Positions 43,911 through 54,193 of a DNA stretch of 64,000 nucleotides are shown here, piece after piece. Source of the stretch: Antarctobacter sediminis (GTDB lineage: Bacteria; Pseudomonadota; Alphaproteobacteria; Rhodobacterales; Rhodobacteraceae); NCBI RefSeq assembly GCF_019218285.1, contig NZ_JAHUZG010000001.1:434001-498000 (forward strand), written 5' to 3'. Under the pieces are notes generated by a model. That model ran no database searches. It was not told where the DNA came from and worked only from the letters and a program-made list of their open reading frames with translations. Each line of letters begins with the position of its first letter. The stretch's first letter is position 1. A program made the position numbers and the translations under genes.

Positions 43911-45749
43911 ATGGCAGTTGCTGAGACAGGCGGGTTGGACCCCGTTCTGGCCTTCGGGCTGGTGGGGGCGCTAGGCGTCGGCAGCCAATGGCTCGCCTGG
44001 CGGTTGCGGCTGCCCGCGATCGTGCTGATGCTGGTGGCGGGACTGGTTATCGGACCGGTGACCGGCATTCTGGATCCGGCGGTACAATTCGGCGACATGC
44101 TGCAACCCATGATCGCGGTTGCGGTTGCGATCATCTTGTTCGAAGGCGGTCTGACATTGGATCTGCATCGGCTTTCCGATGCGGCCAAGGGCGTGCGACG
44201 GCTGGTTCTGATCGGCGCGCCACTAGGGTGGCTGGCCTCAGCCTCGGCGCTGCATTGGGTTGCAGGTCTCAGCTGGGAATCCTCTGCGGTCTTTGGCGGT
44301 ATCATGATCGTGACCGGACCCACAGTGATCGCGCCCTTGCTGCGACAGGCGCGACTGCAACGCCGCCCCGCGGCCCTGATGCAGTGGGAGGCCATCGTCA
44401 ACGATCCGGTTGGCGCATTGGCGGCGGTGCTGGCCTTTGAGGTCGTCGTCGTCCTGCGCACCACCACGGGTGCAGGTCCGGCCATGGTCGAGATCGCGCT
44501 AGGCATCGCCGTTGCAACGGCCTTGGGACTGGCCGCAGGTTGGGGCGTCGTGCGCGCCTTTCGTCAAGGCTATGTGCCGGAATACATGAAGGTCCCGGTG
44601 CTGTTCGTCGTGTTGCTGGCGGTTTTTGCCGTGGCCGACCACGTATTGCATGAATCCGGCCTGCTGGCGGTGACCATCATGGGGCTTTGGATCGCCAATG
44701 CGCGCCTGCCCAGCTTTGCCGAGATCTATCGGTTCAAGGAACATGCGACGGTTCTGCTGGTCTCGGGTGTCTTTATCCTGTTGGCCGCGGGCATGAGCTT
44801 TGAGCGGCTGGCCGTGCTGGACTGGCGCGCCGGGGCCTTTGTTCTGGCCGTGATCCTGTTGGCGCGGCCTTTGCCCGTGCTTGCGGCGCTGGCCTTTACC
44901 AATGTTCCTTGGCGCGAACGGTTGCTGGTGGGGTTTACCGGGCCGCGCGGTGTGGTCCTTGTGGCGGTTGCGGGCCTGTTCGGTGAACGGCTGGCGCAGC
45001 TTGGTCTGCCGGATGCCGACAGGATCGCTCCGCTGGCTTTTGCGCTGGTGGCGGCCACCGTGGTTCTACATGGTTTCACCCTTGCGCCCATGGCGCGGCT
45101 CTTGGGGTTGACGGCGGCGCGTTTGCCCGGCGTGTTGATCATGGGCGGGTCGAAATGGGCGGTGGAACTGGGCGCGGCCTTCAAGAAAATGGACCTGCCG
45201 GTCATCATCGCCGACCCCAACAATGCCCATCTGCGCAGCGCACGCGAGGCGGGGTTGAACACCTTCTACGGTGATATCCTCTCTGAGGCGGCAGAGGATC
45301 GCGTTGATCTGGTGGCCTATGAAAAACTGATCTGCGCCAGCGACAATGACGCCCACAACACCTTGGTAGCCACCGACCTTGCGCCGGAGTTCGGGCGCGA
45401 GAATGTTTTTCAGCTCAAGCGCGTGCGGGACACTTCCAGCCGCCACAGCCTGCCCGCCACGCTTGGCGGTCGGGCTTTTGGTGCGGATGAGACTTTTTTC
45501 GAGGTCAACGCCGCCATCACGGGCGGCTGCGAGTTCCGGGTGACCAAGTTGACCGAAGAGTTCACTGTCGAGGATTGGCGCGAAACCCAACCTCAGGCGG
45601 TGCCCATGGCAGAGCTTGGACCCAATGGCACCTTGCGCCTGCTGGGGCCCAAGGACGAGTTGCGCGGCGGACCGGGAACCCAGCTTTTGTCCAGACTTCC
45701 CAAGCGCCCCGAGCGACGACAGAACGGTGAAGGCGCCAAGGAGGCCTGA
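43911..45749 (+). CDS. Cation:proton antiporter (CPA1/NhaP type) with C-terminal TrkA-N domain
   Basis: 612 residues. About 12 hydrophobic segments cover residues 10-400: LPAIVLMLVAGLVIGP, IILFEGGLTLDL (family motif), VTGPTVIAPLLRQARL, QWEAIVNDPVGALAA (essential ND) and GFTGPRGVVLVAVAG. The C-terminal half (about 405-530) is an RCK/TrkA-N Rossmann domain, starting PGVLIMGGSKWAVELGAAFKKMDLPVIIADPN. It exchanges Na+ or K+ for H+ across the inner membrane, probably gated by nucleotide binding. No partner subunit is next to it. Confidence 0.93.
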   Translation: MAVAETGGLDPVLAFGLVGALGVGSQWLAWRLRLPAIVLMLVAGLVIGPVTGILDPAVQFGDMLQPMIAVAVAIILFEGGLTLDLHRLSDAAKGVRRLVLIGAPLGWLASASALHWVAGLSWESSAVFGGIMIVTGPTVIAPLLRQARLQRRPAALMQWEAIVNDPVGALAAVLAFEVVVVLRTTTGAGPAMVEIALGIAVATALGLAAGWGVVRAFRQGYVPEYMKVPVLFVVLLAVFAVADHVLHESGLLAVTIMGLWIANARLPSFAEIYRFKEHATVLLVSGVFILLAAGMSFERLAVLDWRAGAFVLAVILLARPLPVLAALAFTNVPWRERLLVGFTGPRGVVLVAVAGLFGERLAQLGLPDADRIAPLAFALVAATVVLHGFTLAPMARLLGLTAARLPGVLIMGGSKWAVELGAAFKKMDLPVIIADPNNAHLRSAREAGLNTFYGDILSEAAEDRVDLVAYEKLICASDNDAHNTLVATDLAPEFGRENVFQLKRVRDTSSRHSLPATLGGRAFGADETFFEVNAAITGGCEFRVTKLTEEFTVEDWRETQPQAVPMAELGPNGTLRLLGPKDELRGGPGTQLLSRLPKRPERRQNGEGAKEA

Positions 45750-45808
45750 CGCCCGTTTGACGCCACTCCGCAAAGTGATAGAGACCGGCCAACACTGGAG
45801 CCGATGAG

Positions 45809-47551
45809 ATGAACCTGTTTTCCGATATCCGCAGCCTCGTGCTGGAGGCCATTGCCGCCCTGCAAGCCGAGGGCGCGCTGCCCGAAGGGCTGAACACCGA
45901 CCCCGTCACCACCGAACCGCCGCGCGATCCGCTGCATGGCGACATGGCGACCAATGCCGCGATGGTGCTGGCGAAACCCGCCAAGGCCAAGCCGCGCGAC
46001 ATCGCCGAAGCGCTGGCCGCCAAACTGCGCATCGACGACAGGATCGACAGCGCCGAAGTGGCCGGTCCCGGCTTTCTCAACCTGCGGCTGGCGCCGTCGG
46101 TCTGGCAGGCACTGCCGGGCAAGATCCTGACGGAAGGCACCGCCTATGGCCGGTCCGACATGGGCGCCGGCAAGAAGGTGAACGTCGAATATGTTTCGGC
46201 CAACCCGACCGGTCCGATGCATGTCGGCCACGCACGCGGTGCCATCGTCGGTGATGCCATGGCGTCGCTGCTGGCCTATGCCGGATATGACGTGACACGG
46301 GAATATTACATCAATGACGGCGGGGCACAGGTCGATGTGCTGGCCCGGTCGGTGTACCTGCGTTACCTCGAAGCACACGGCCAAGAGGTGGAATTCGCCG
46401 ATGGAACCTATCCCGGCGACTACCTGATCGAAGTGGGCCAAAAGCTCAGGGACAAGGTGGGCGAGGCCTATCTGGACAAGGGCGAAGAGGTCTGGCTGGC
46501 CGAGGTGCGGGGCTTTGCCACCGACGAAATGATGGCCATGATCCGCGAAGATCTGGCGCTGCTGGGCGTCAAGATGGACCACTTCTTTTCGGAAAAGTCG
46601 CTCTATGGCACCGGCAAGATCGAGGCCGCCATCGACAGCCTGCGGGACAAGGGGCTGATCTATCGCGGCGTGCTGGAACCGCCCAAGGGCAAAAAGCCCG
46701 AGGATTGGGAACCCCGCGAACAGACGCTGTTCAAATCCACCGATCACGGTGATGACGTGGACCGGCCGATCATGAAGTCGGACGGATCGTGGACCTATTT
46801 CGCACCCGACATCGCCTATCACTATGACAAGGTCGAACGAGGGTTCGACCTGTTGATCGATATCTTTGGCGCGGACCACGGCGGCTATGTCAAGCGGATG
46901 AAGGCGGCGGTTTCGGCGCTGTCCGATGGCAAGGTGCCGCTGGAAATCAAGCTGATCCAGCTGGTCAAACTGTTCAAAAACGGCGAACCGTTCAAGATGT
47001 CCAAGCGGGCAGGGACCTTTGTCACCCTGCGCGACGTGGTAGACATGGTCGGCAAGGACGTGGCGCGGTTCCACATGCTGACGCGGAAATCCGACGCGGG
47101 GCTGGACTTTGACTTCGACAAGGTCGTGGAACAGTCCAAGGAAAACCCCGTCTTCTACGTCCAGTACGCTCATGCACGGATCTGTTCGGTGCTTCGCAAG
47201 GCGGCCGAGGATGGCGTGGAGGTCAGTGATGCCACTCTGGCATCGGTCGACCTGTCGTCGATGACCCATCCGGCCGAGATCGCTCTGGCCGGAAAGCTGG
47301 CGGAATGGCCGCGTCTGGTCGAGATTGCCGCGCGCACACAGGAACCGCATCGGATCGCCACCTACCTGTCGGAACTGGCCGCAGAACTGCATGGATTGTG
47401 GAACCGTGGCAACGACGCCCCCGAGCTGCGGTTCCTTCAGGATGACCCGGCTGCAACACAGGCGAAAATCGCGCTGGCGCGGGCCACCGCGGTTGTGATT
47501 TCCGCCGGTCTTGGTATCTTGGGCGTGACCCCGGTGGAAGAAATGCGCTGA
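45809..47551 (+). CDS. argS: Arginyl-tRNA synthetase
   Basis: 580 residues. Class I synthetase: N-terminal Arg-specific domain (about 1-100), HIGH-type motif in [16 protein letters not shown], the KMSKS-type motif in [12 protein letters not shown], and the DALR anticodon-binding domain (about 460-580) with [16 protein letters not shown]. It starts a run of co-directional genes to scpB; the SPOR gene follows after 82 bases. Confidence 0.97.
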   Translation: MNLFSDIRSLVLEAIAALQAEGALPEGLNTDPVTTEPPRDPLHGDMATNAAMVLAKPAKAKPRDIAEALAAKLRIDDRIDSAEVAGPGFLNLRLAPSVWQALPGKILTEGTAYGRSDMGAGKKVNVEYVSANPTGPMHVGHARGAIVGDAMASLLAYAGYDVTREYYINDGGAQVDVLARSVYLRYLEAHGQEVEFADGTYPGDYLIEVGQKLRDKVGEAYLDKGEEVWLAEVRGFATDEMMAMIREDLALLGVKMDHFFSEKSLYGTGKIEAAIDSLRDKGLIYRGVLEPPKGKKPEDWEPREQTLFKSTDHGDDVDRPIMKSDGSWTYFAPDIAYHYDKVERGFDLLIDIFGADHGGYVKRMKAAVSALSDGKVPLEIKLIQLVKLFKNGEPFKMSKRAGTFVTLRDVVDMVGKDVARFHMLTRKSDAGLDFDFDKVVEQSKENPVFYVQYAHARICSVLRKAAEDGVEVSDATLASVDLSSMTHPAEIALAGKLAEWPRLVEIAARTQEPHRIATYLSELAAELHGLWNRGNDAPELRFLQDDPAATQAKIALARATAVVISAGLGILGVTPVEEMR

Positions 47552-47633
47552 CAAAGGCGCGCCCGCCAGGGTCTCGAGTTGAGCAGTAATGCATTCGGGC
47601 GGCCATGTACCGCCCGGGGGACAAGAGGCGAAT

Positions 47634-48626
47634 ATGGCGGATTTCACGTATGAAGGGGCCCCCGCGGCCCCGGTGTCTATCAAGATGGCCTCGGTCGCGA
47701 ATTGGGCCGGGGCTGCCGTGTCGCTTGCCCTGATCGCGGGAATTGCGGTCTGGGGCTATCGCGTGGTGGCGCGGGATGTCAGCGGTGTGCCCATCGTGCA
47801 GGCCATGTCCGGCCCGATGCGCGAGGCGCCCAAGGATCCCGGCGGCACGCTGGCCGATCATCAGGGGCTGGCCGTCAATGCCGTGGCGGGCAGTGGTGCG
47901 GCCGCCGATCCGGCGGATCGGTTGATGCTGGCACCGCGCCCTGCAGGGCTCCAGGCCGAGGATGTGGCGCTTGGCGTGCTGAAACCGGTTCCGCAGGCCG
48001 ATCCGAAACCGGCTCTTGCGCGCAATGCCGAAATCGTCGCTCTGCAACCGCAAGGGGCCCCGATCCCCGAAAGCGCCGATCCCGTGGACAGCGGCCCACT
48101 GGCGGCACTGGCCGACGAAATCGCGTCGCGGTCGAAACCGCTCAGCCCGCTGGCCCCCGGTACCGATGCCGAGGTTGTCACCGCCTTGGCCAAGGCGCTG
48201 CCGGATGTCGGTTCCGCCGTCGACAAAGAGCGTTATACCGGCCCGGGACTGGCGCGTTCGCTGCGTCCGCGCCTGCGGCCTGCTGGCCTGTCCTCAACGG
48301 CGCGCCCCGTGGCCGCTGTTGCGGCGGCAGTCGCTTCCGCACCTGTCACCGAAATCGATCCTGCCACCCTGCCTGCCGGGACCCGTCTGGTTCAGATTGG
48401 GGCTTTTGACAGCCCGGATGCCGCGCGCAGCGAATGGGACAGGCTGGACGGTCGTTTCGGGGACTACCTTGCCGGAAAGGATCGCGTGATCCAAAAGGCC
48501 GCCTCCGGTGGGCGCACGTTCTACCGTTTGCGGGCGCACGGGTTTGTTGACCTTTCGGACGCGCGCCGCTTTTGCGCGGCCTTCGTGGCGCAAAAGGTCG
48601 ATTGTATTCCGGTTGTGACGCGATGA
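47634..48626 (+). CDS. SPOR-domain membrane protein
   Basis: 330 residues from ATG 47634. One membrane helix at about 24-44 (GAAVSLALIAGIAVWGY) and a long low-complexity Ala/Pro-rich periplasmic linker (about 60-245). The C-terminal SPOR domain (about 255-328) has GTRLVQIGAFDSPDAARSEWDRLDGRFGDYL, FYRLRAHGFVDLSDARRFCAAF. SPOR domains bind denuded septal glycan. The stop overlaps nagZ in ATGA, consistent with a peptidoglycan remodelling unit. Confidence 0.9.
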   Translation: MADFTYEGAPAAPVSIKMASVANWAGAAVSLALIAGIAVWGYRVVARDVSGVPIVQAMSGPMREAPKDPGGTLADHQGLAVNAVAGSGAAADPADRLMLAPRPAGLQAEDVALGVLKPVPQADPKPALARNAEIVALQPQGAPIPESADPVDSGPLAALADEIASRSKPLSPLAPGTDAEVVTALAKALPDVGSAVDKERYTGPGLARSLRPRLRPAGLSSTARPVAAVAAAVASAPVTEIDPATLPAGTRLVQIGAFDSPDAARSEWDRLDGRFGDYLAGKDRVIQKAASGGRTFYRLRAHGFVDLSDARRFCAAFVAQKVDCIPVVTR

Positions 48627-49633
48627 CCCGGTTTGGCGCGGTCATTCTTGGTTGCGCCGGATCGACGCTCTCGGAAGCGGAAAAATCTCTCTATTCCGAA
48701 ACGCGCCCCTTCGGCTTTATCCTGTTCAATCGCAATCTACAGGACGCGGACCAGATCCGCGCCCTGTGCGATGCCTTGCGAGAGGCGGCAGGCCACGACG
48801 CACCGGTTTTCATCGACCAGGAAGGCGGTCGGGTGCAAAGGTTGCGGCCCCCGCTGGCGCGCGCATGGGCACCGCCTTTGGAGGACGCTCGGGCCGCAAA
48901 TGCCGAACGCCGGTTCTATCTGCGCGGGCGTCTGATTGCGCATGAATTGTGCGGCTTTGGGATAGATGCCAACTGTGTGCCGACGCTGGATATCGCGCGG
49001 ACAGAGACCCACGCCGTTTTGCGCAATCGCTGTTACGGGACGGATCGGGACAGTGTCATTCGCAATGGTCGCGCCTTGGTTCAGGGCTGTCGGGATGGCG
49101 GCGTGCTGCCGGTCATGAAGCATCTGCCTGGCCATGGACGCGGCACACTGGACAGCCACCTTGAACTGCCGCGGGTCACGACCTCGCGCAGCAGTCTTGG
49201 GGACGAGGATTTTGCAAGTTTCGCGGCCTTTGCCGACCTGCCGATGGCAATGACCGCGCATCTGGTCTTTGAGGATATCGACCCGCGCCCGGCAACGTTG
49301 TCGCCGGTCATGAACGGGGTGATCCGCAATGACATCGGCTTTGGCAATCTGCTGATGACGGATGACATCTCGATGCAGGCCCTGTCCGGCACAGTGGCGG
49401 AACGCGGGACTGCGGCGCGGGCCGCAGGCTGTGACGTGGTCCTGCATTGCAACGGCGATCTGGCAGAGATGCAGGCGCTGTGCGCCGCTGTCGGCACGAT
49501 GGACGATCCCGGACAGGCACGGGCCGAGGCGGCCCTTGCCGCCCGGACACAGCCCAAGCCGGTTGACATCGACAGCTTGCGCGCCGAGGCTGACGCCTTC
49601 GCAGCCCTGGACCCGCGCCCAAACCCCGCATGA
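48623..49633 (+). CDS. nagZ: Beta-N-acetylhexosaminidase
   Basis: 336 residues from ATG 48623. Glycoside hydrolase family 3: FIDQEGGRVQRL, the NagZ signature KHLPGHGRGTLDSHLELP (catalytic His/Asp dyad), and the nucleophile Asp in LLMTDDISMQAL. It removes GlcNAc from anhydro-muropeptides in the cytosol during recycling. It overlaps the SPOR gene before and scpA after by 4 bases each. Confidence 0.95.
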   Translation: MTRFGAVILGCAGSTLSEAEKSLYSETRPFGFILFNRNLQDADQIRALCDALREAAGHDAPVFIDQEGGRVQRLRPPLARAWAPPLEDARAANAERRFYLRGRLIAHELCGFGIDANCVPTLDIARTETHAVLRNRCYGTDRDSVIRNGRALVQGCRDGGVLPVMKHLPGHGRGTLDSHLELPRVTTSRSSLGDEDFASFAAFADLPMAMTAHLVFEDIDPRPATLSPVMNGVIRNDIGFGNLLMTDDISMQALSGTVAERGTAARAAGCDVVLHCNGDLAEMQALCAAVGTMDDPGQARAEAALAARTQPKPVDIDSLRAEADAFAALDPRPNPA

Positions 49634-50427
49634 GTGACGCAGACACGCCCGATCTGGTTGAACTCTCCGTCTCTGAACGCCTTGCCGCCGAGGCGTTGGT
49701 GGTGGATGTGGACGGGTTCGAGGGACCGCTGGACCTGTTGCTGAACATGGCCCGGACCCAAAAAGTGGACCTGCGGACGATTTCGATCCTGCAACTGGCG
49801 CAGCAATACCTGACCTTCGTAGAACGGGCCAAGGCGCTGCGGATCGAACTGGCGGCGGACTACCTCGTCATGGCAGCTTGGCTGGCCTTTCTGAAATCGC
49901 GGCTTTTGTTGCCGCCCGATCCGACCGAGGAAGGCCCTTCGGGCGAGGATCTGGCTGCGCACCTTGCCTTTCAGCTGGAACGCTTGCAGGCCATGCGCGA
50001 TGCCGCCGCGCGCCTGATGGCGCGTGACCAACTGGGGCGCGATTTCTTTGCGCGCGGCCTGCCAGAGAAGATGGAACAGCTGCGACAGGTCCGCTACACC
50101 GCGTCTTTGCTGGACCTGATGCAGGGCTATGCGCGGATCCGCACCCGCGATGAATTCCGTCCCTTCGTGATGGACCGCGACCATGTCTTTACCATGGAAC
50201 AGGCGCTGGAACGGATGCGTGGCATGATCGGTTTTTCCGGCCAGTGGACCGATATTCAAAGCTATCTGCCCGATGGCTGGGCCGAAGATCCGCAACGCTG
50301 GCGTTCGGCCACGGCGGCGACTTTTGCCGCTTCGCTGGAACTTGTCAAAGAGGGCAAGGCAGAGTTGAAACAGACCGGCACCTTTGCCCCCATCCTGTTG
50401 CGCCGCAAGGAGTCGCGCGATGACTGA
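49630..50427 (+). CDS. scpA: Segregation and condensation protein A
   Basis: 265 residues. Kleisin of the bacterial SMC complex. The N-terminal signature VDGFEGPLDLLLNMARTQKVDLRTISILQLAQQYL and AADYLVMAAWLAFLKSRLLLP are diagnostic. The C-terminal winged helix ends at the stop and overlaps scpB by 8 bases. The first residues carry an acidic extension. Confidence 0.94.
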   Translation: MSDADTPDLVELSVSERLAAEALVVDVDGFEGPLDLLLNMARTQKVDLRTISILQLAQQYLTFVERAKALRIELAADYLVMAAWLAFLKSRLLLPPDPTEEGPSGEDLAAHLAFQLERLQAMRDAAARLMARDQLGRDFFARGLPEKMEQLRQVRYTASLLDLMQGYARIRTRDEFRPFVMDRDHVFTMEQALERMRGMIGFSGQWTDIQSYLPDGWAEDPQRWRSATAATFAASLELVKEGKAELKQTGTFAPILLRRKESRDD

Positions 50428-51106
50428 GACCCCGGATACCGCGCCAGAAGAAGACACCCCGGCCGCCCGCGACAGCCTGTTCGAGGCACCGCCCATCGGG
50501 GAACAAGAGCGTATGGTCGAGGCCATCCTCTTTGCCAGCAGCGAACCGGTGACGGTAAAGGAACTGAACGATCGGATGCCGCACGGTTGCGACGCGGCCG
50601 AGGCCTTGGTCTATCTGCGCAAAAGATACGAGGGACGCGGCGTGCGTGTGGTGCGTGTGGGCGATGCCTGGGCGATCCGGACGGCGCCGGACCTGGGCTT
50701 TTTGATGCAACGCGAAACGGTCGAGACCCGCAAACTGAGCCGCGCCGCCATCGAGACGCTTGCGATCATCGCCTACCACCAACCGGTGACGCGGGCCGAG
50801 ATCGAGGAAATCCGGGGCGTGTCTGTCAGCAGGGGCACGGTTGACCAGTTGCTGGAGATGGAATGGATCCGATTTGGTCGGCGGCGGATGACGCCGGGGC
50901 GGCCGGTAACTTTCGTCGTGACGCAGGAATTCCTGGACCACTTCGGTTTGGAATCCGCGCGTGATCTGCCGGGGCTTGCCGATCTCCGGGCCGCGGGGCT
51001 TTTGGAAAGCCGTCCTTCGCCCCTGGGCGTACCGCAACCGGGCGATGGGGACGTGGATGCCGAGGACGAACCGATGGAAGGCCAGAGCGAACTGTTCGAG
51101 GACTGA
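50420..51106 (+). CDS. scpB: Segregation and condensation protein B
   Basis: 228 residues from ATG 50420. Tandem winged helices: MVEAILFASSEPVTVKELNDRMP, WAIRTAPDLGFLMQRE, LSRAAIETLAIIAYHQPVTRAEIEEIRGVSVSRGTVDQLLE. A C-terminal acidic tail (about 205-228) follows. It binds ScpA as a dimer within the SMC condensin. Confidence 0.95.
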   Translation: MTETPDTAPEEDTPAARDSLFEAPPIGEQERMVEAILFASSEPVTVKELNDRMPHGCDAAEALVYLRKRYEGRGVRVVRVGDAWAIRTAPDLGFLMQRETVETRKLSRAAIETLAIIAYHQPVTRAEIEEIRGVSVSRGTVDQLLEMEWIRFGRRRMTPGRPVTFVVTQEFLDHFGLESARDLPGLADLRAAGLLESRPSPLGVPQPGDGDVDAEDEPMEGQSELFED

Positions 51107-51182
51107 AGCGCCCGAAAATGGGCACAATCGCCTGATATGTCACCGGCACCCGTCCAAAGATTCGGGCAAGGAGGGAGTGGGC

Positions 51183-51356
51183 ATGTCACTACAACAGGTT
51201 CTGAACATGGTGCTGCGGCAGGTGACGCGGAGGTTGGTCAATAAGGGGATCGACGCGGGTATTCAGCGCGCCACCGGTGGCGGTCAGCAAGGCCGTCAGG
51301 CGCAAAAGGCCATTCGTCAGGCCCGCCGGGCCGCGCGTATGGCGCGACGTGGCTAA
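51183..51356 (+). CDS. Small basic protein downstream of scpB (57 residues)
   Basis: 57 residues from ATG 51183 with an excellent AAGGAGGG ribosome site. The N-terminal half is amphipathic (MSLQQVLNMVLRQVTRRLVN); the C-terminal half is Gln/Arg/Ala-rich with about nine Arg or Lys in the last 20 residues. No Cys, no membrane helix. It could bind nucleic acid or a negatively charged partner; function unknown. It lies 76 bases after scpB and converges with dcd. Confidence 0.65.
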   Translation: MSLQQVLNMVLRQVTRRLVNKGIDAGIQRATGGGQQGRQAQKAIRQARRAARMARRG

Positions 51357-51368
51357 GCTATCAGAGCC

Positions 51369-52451
51369 TTAAAAGGCTCGAAAATGCTTGGAGAGTTTCA
51401 GCCCTTGCCCCTGATAGTTCGAGGCAATGCCGGCACCATAAAGCTGTGCCGGCACTTCTGACATGCGCTCATAAACCAGACGTCCGACGATCTGACCATG
51501 TTCCAGCACAAAGGGCGCTTCGTGACAGCGGACTTCCAACACGCCACGGGCACCGGCACCGCCCGCAGCGGCATGGCCAAAGCCCGGATCGAAAAAGCCC
51601 GCATAGTGAACCCGGAACTCGCCGACCATGGCCAGATAGGGGGCCATTTCTGCGGCATATCCGGGCGGGATATGCACCGCTTCGCGGCTGACAAGGATAT
51701 AGAACGCTCCGGGGTCAAGGATCAGGCGGCCATTGTCGCTGTGCAGTTCATCCCAGAACTCACGGGGGTCGTAATGGCCGATGCGGTCCAGGTCGATGAC
51801 ACCGGTATGCGGACGGGCGCGATAGCCAACCAAATTGCCGCTTTGGGGCCGCAGGTCGACGGAAAACCCCAAGCCTTCGCCGATGACGGCAGGTCCGCCC
51901 CCCACAAGCGTTTCCGCCTGATGCAGATCCTGCAATTCGCCGTCTGTCAGCACGGATCGGCCATCGCGAAACCGGATCTGGTTCAGTCGCATTCCGGGGC
52001 GGACAAGCACCGAAAAACTGCGCGGGCAGATTTCGGCGTAAAGCGGGCCGTCATACCCTGTCGCGATACGGTCAAATTCGACCCCGCCATCAGTGATGAC
52101 TCGAGTCAGCAGATCCAGCCGCCCGGTCGAGCTTTTGGCGTTTGCAATGGCTTGCACTCCTGCGGGCAGTTTGACCCTTTCCATAAGCGGAACAAGGTAG
52201 ACACAGCCCTTTTCCAGAACAGCCCCGTCGCCGCCAAGGGAAATGCGGTGCATTTCGAATTCATTGATGCGGTCGGCCACACTGCGGGTTTCACCGGCAA
52301 GGAACGAGGCGCGCACGCGGTATGCGACCGTGCCCAACCTTAGGTCTAGACTGGCCGGTTGCACCTGTCCTTCGACAAACGGGGCATCTGCGGAGATAGC
52401 ACCGTTCTTGATCAAGGTTTCGATCTGTTGGCTGGCCAGTACCCCGGTCAT
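51369..52451 (-). CDS. dcd: 2'-deoxycytidine 5'-triphosphate deaminase, two-domain form
   Basis: 360 residues, about twice the length of E. coli Dcd (193). Two dUTPase-like beta domains in tandem: the first (about 1-175) with VQPASLDLRLG, NAKSSTGRLDLLTRVITDGG and GYDGPLYAEICPRSFSVLVRPGMRLNQIRF; the second (about 190-360) with GFFDPGFGHAAAGGAGARGVLEVR and ILVSREAVHIPPGYAAEM. This long form is known from alphaproteobacteria. It turns dCTP to dUTP for thymidylate synthesis. Confidence 0.9.
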   Translation of the reverse strand: MTGVLASQQIETLIKNGAISADAPFVEGQVQPASLDLRLGTVAYRVRASFLAGETRSVADRINEFEMHRISLGGDGAVLEKGCVYLVPLMERVKLPAGVQAIANAKSSTGRLDLLTRVITDGGVEFDRIATGYDGPLYAEICPRSFSVLVRPGMRLNQIRFRDGRSVLTDGELQDLHQAETLVGGGPAVIGEGLGFSVDLRPQSGNLVGYRARPHTGVIDLDRIGHYDPREFWDELHSDNGRLILDPGAFYILVSREAVHIPPGYAAEMAPYLAMVGEFRVHYAGFFDPGFGHAAAGGAGARGVLEVRCHEAPFVLEHGQIVGRLVYERMSEVPAQLYGAGIASNYQGQGLKLSKHFRAF

Positions 52452-52585
52452 CGCGTCCCCCTCGTTTCGGGCTTAGTATCAAGCGCCTCTGCGGATTTGG
52501 AGCGCAAAAAACACCGCAAGGTGCGGAATGCACCAGCCTTCCGCATGCGCAGGCGGCTACAAGTCGGATAACCATTTTGATGATT

Positions 52586-52662
52586 TGGTCGGGCTAGCAG
52601 GACTCGAACCTGCGACCTTCCGTCCCCCAGACGGACGCGCTACCAGGCTGCGCCATAGCCCG
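52586..52662 (-). tRNA. tRNA-Pro, anticodon GGG
   Basis: Reads 5' to 3' on the minus strand as a full cloverleaf: acceptor CGGGCTA pairs with TAGCCCG, D stem GCGC/GCGC, anticodon stem TCCGT/ACGGA with loop CTGGGGG (anticodon GGG), T arm GCAGG-TTCGAAT-CCTGC, discriminator A and an encoded CCA end. Confidence 0.95.
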
Positions 52663-52727
52663 ACTTGTCGGGCGTTCTTACGCTATTTTTCGGCAAGAGC
52701 AACCCCCGTAAACGAATTTTCGGTGCC

Positions 52728-53843
52728 TTAATTCAACGGGGCCGCAAGCCTGTCGCGGAACGCGACAAGCGCGGGCATTTGGGCCGCCAGTGCCGCCCGT
52801 TGTTTGGCATCCAAAGTGGCAATTCCTGCGATATGCCCCAGAGGACCGACTGCGGGATGCTGTGGTTTGGGCGCTTCGCTCTGCGGCTCGGGTGCCCCGA
52901 AGTCCTGCAAGGGAATCGCGGGTCTCGCGGCTTCTTCCGGGGCCGGGATCACCGGTTCCGATTCGGGCGCAGGGGCCTCTTCGGCGTCATCCAGATCGAT
53001 GACTTCGCCGTCGACATCGTCCTCGGGGACGAAATCAAAGGGCAACTGGGACGAACCGTGCCTGTCCCCGGTGTCATGCTTGACCGACATCTGACCAACC
53101 GGTTCCGTTGCCTCGGGTGCGGCAATGGGGTCGACGTCGTCCGGCGGCACATTCGTGGGGTCCATTTCCTTCGGTTCAGTCGCCATTGGTTCAGGATTGG
53201 GCGATTCCCTGTCCTTGGGGTTCGCAGCCGGTGCGTTTTCGGGCAGTGTCGAAAAGTCTTCTCCGACACTTTCCGGGTCGAAGTCTTCCGACAGCGACGG
53301 AGCGGGGGCCGAAACCTCGACTGGCTCTTCGACGAGTTCTTCGGCGCGCGCCTCGGCCACTTCGGGCTCTGGCTCGGGTTGAGGATCTGCTGCCGGATCA
53401 TCGGGCAGGGGGGAGCCCTCTGCCGGATGGTCAGCTTCCTGACTGGCGGCCTTGGCCTGCTGCATCACGGCCTCGCCGGGGAAGGCGACGACTTCGGCCT
53501 CGTCCATGTCGACTTCGACGTAAGGCGCATCCTCGATCACCGGGGGCTGATCCTCAGTCTCGGGGTCTACAGGTAGCGAGGCCAGAGAAGCCACATGGCG
53601 CACGCCCTGTTCTCGCAAAACCTTTTGAACGCCTTTGATGGTCATCCCGTCATCATGAAGCAAGCGTTTGATTCCGCTTAGCAACTCCATGTCGGCGGGG
53701 CGATAATAGCGGCGACCACCGGCCCGTTTGACCGGTTTCACCTGGCTGAACTTGCTTTCCCAGAAGCGCAGGACATGGGCCGGAGTCTCCAGCCAATCCG
53801 CAACTTCCGAGATGGTGCGGAACGCGTCGCGGGATTTGGGCAT
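52728..53843 (-). CDS. MerR-family regulator with long acidic disordered tail
   Basis: 371 residues. The N-terminal MerR helix-turn-helix (about 8-80) is clear: [47 protein letters not shown]. From about 95 to 320 the chain is Pro/Glu/Asp-rich with almost no hydrophobic core, surely disordered. A short conserved-looking helix ends the protein ([23 protein letters not shown]). It follows ihfA by 20 bases. MerR genes next to ihfA are common in alphaproteobacteria; the regulated genes are not known to me. Confidence 0.9.
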   Translation of the reverse strand: MPKSRDAFRTISEVADWLETPAHVLRFWESKFSQVKPVKRAGGRRYYRPADMELLSGIKRLLHDDGMTIKGVQKVLREQGVRHVASLASLPVDPETEDQPPVIEDAPYVEVDMDEAEVVAFPGEAVMQQAKAASQEADHPAEGSPLPDDPAADPQPEPEPEVAEARAEELVEEPVEVSAPAPSLSEDFDPESVGEDFSTLPENAPAANPKDRESPNPEPMATEPKEMDPTNVPPDDVDPIAAPEATEPVGQMSVKHDTGDRHGSSQLPFDFVPEDDVDGEVIDLDDAEEAPAPESEPVIPAPEEAARPAIPLQDFGAPEPQSEAPKPQHPAVGPLGHIAGIATLDAKQRAALAAQMPALVAFRDRLAAPLN

Positions 53844-53863
53844 GAGCCTTGCCTCAGAGGTTG

Positions 53864-54166
53864 TTAGTTTTTGTTGCCCGCGGCCACGCGGTCTTTCATC
53901 AGGTGCGAGGGCCGGAATGTCAGCACGCGGCGCGGTTGAATAGGCACCTCTTCGCCGGTCTTGGGATTGCGCCCGACCCGAGCGGCCTTTTCGCGGACAG
54001 AAAAGGTCCCGAAGGACGAGATCTTGACCTGCTCACCTTCGACCAACGCATCGGACATGTGCTGTAGCACCGCCTCGACCAGTTCCGCGCTTTCGTTGCG
54101 CGACAGGCCGACTTCGCGGAAGACAGCTTCGCTCAGATCCATGCGAGTCAGGGTCTTGTCACTCAT
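53864..54166 (-). CDS. ihfA: Integration host factor subunit alpha
   Basis: 100 residues from ATG 54166. HU/IHF fold: [28 protein letters not shown], then [40 protein letters not shown], including the DNA-intercalating Pro arm and the GRNPKTG motif. It bends DNA as a heterodimer with IhfB. It has its own promoter. Confidence 0.95.
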   Translation of the reverse strand: MSDKTLTRMDLSEAVFREVGLSRNESAELVEAVLQHMSDALVEGEQVKISSFGTFSVREKAARVGRNPKTGEEVPIQPRRVLTFRPSHLMKDRVAAGNKN

Positions 54167-54193
54167 CTTCGTCCCTCCCGGTGTTTTACCCGG

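Noticed and set aside
52586-52662. tRNA-Pro as an integration site for a genomic island
   Set aside because: No partial tRNA copy or integrase is seen nearby, and both flanks are core genes.
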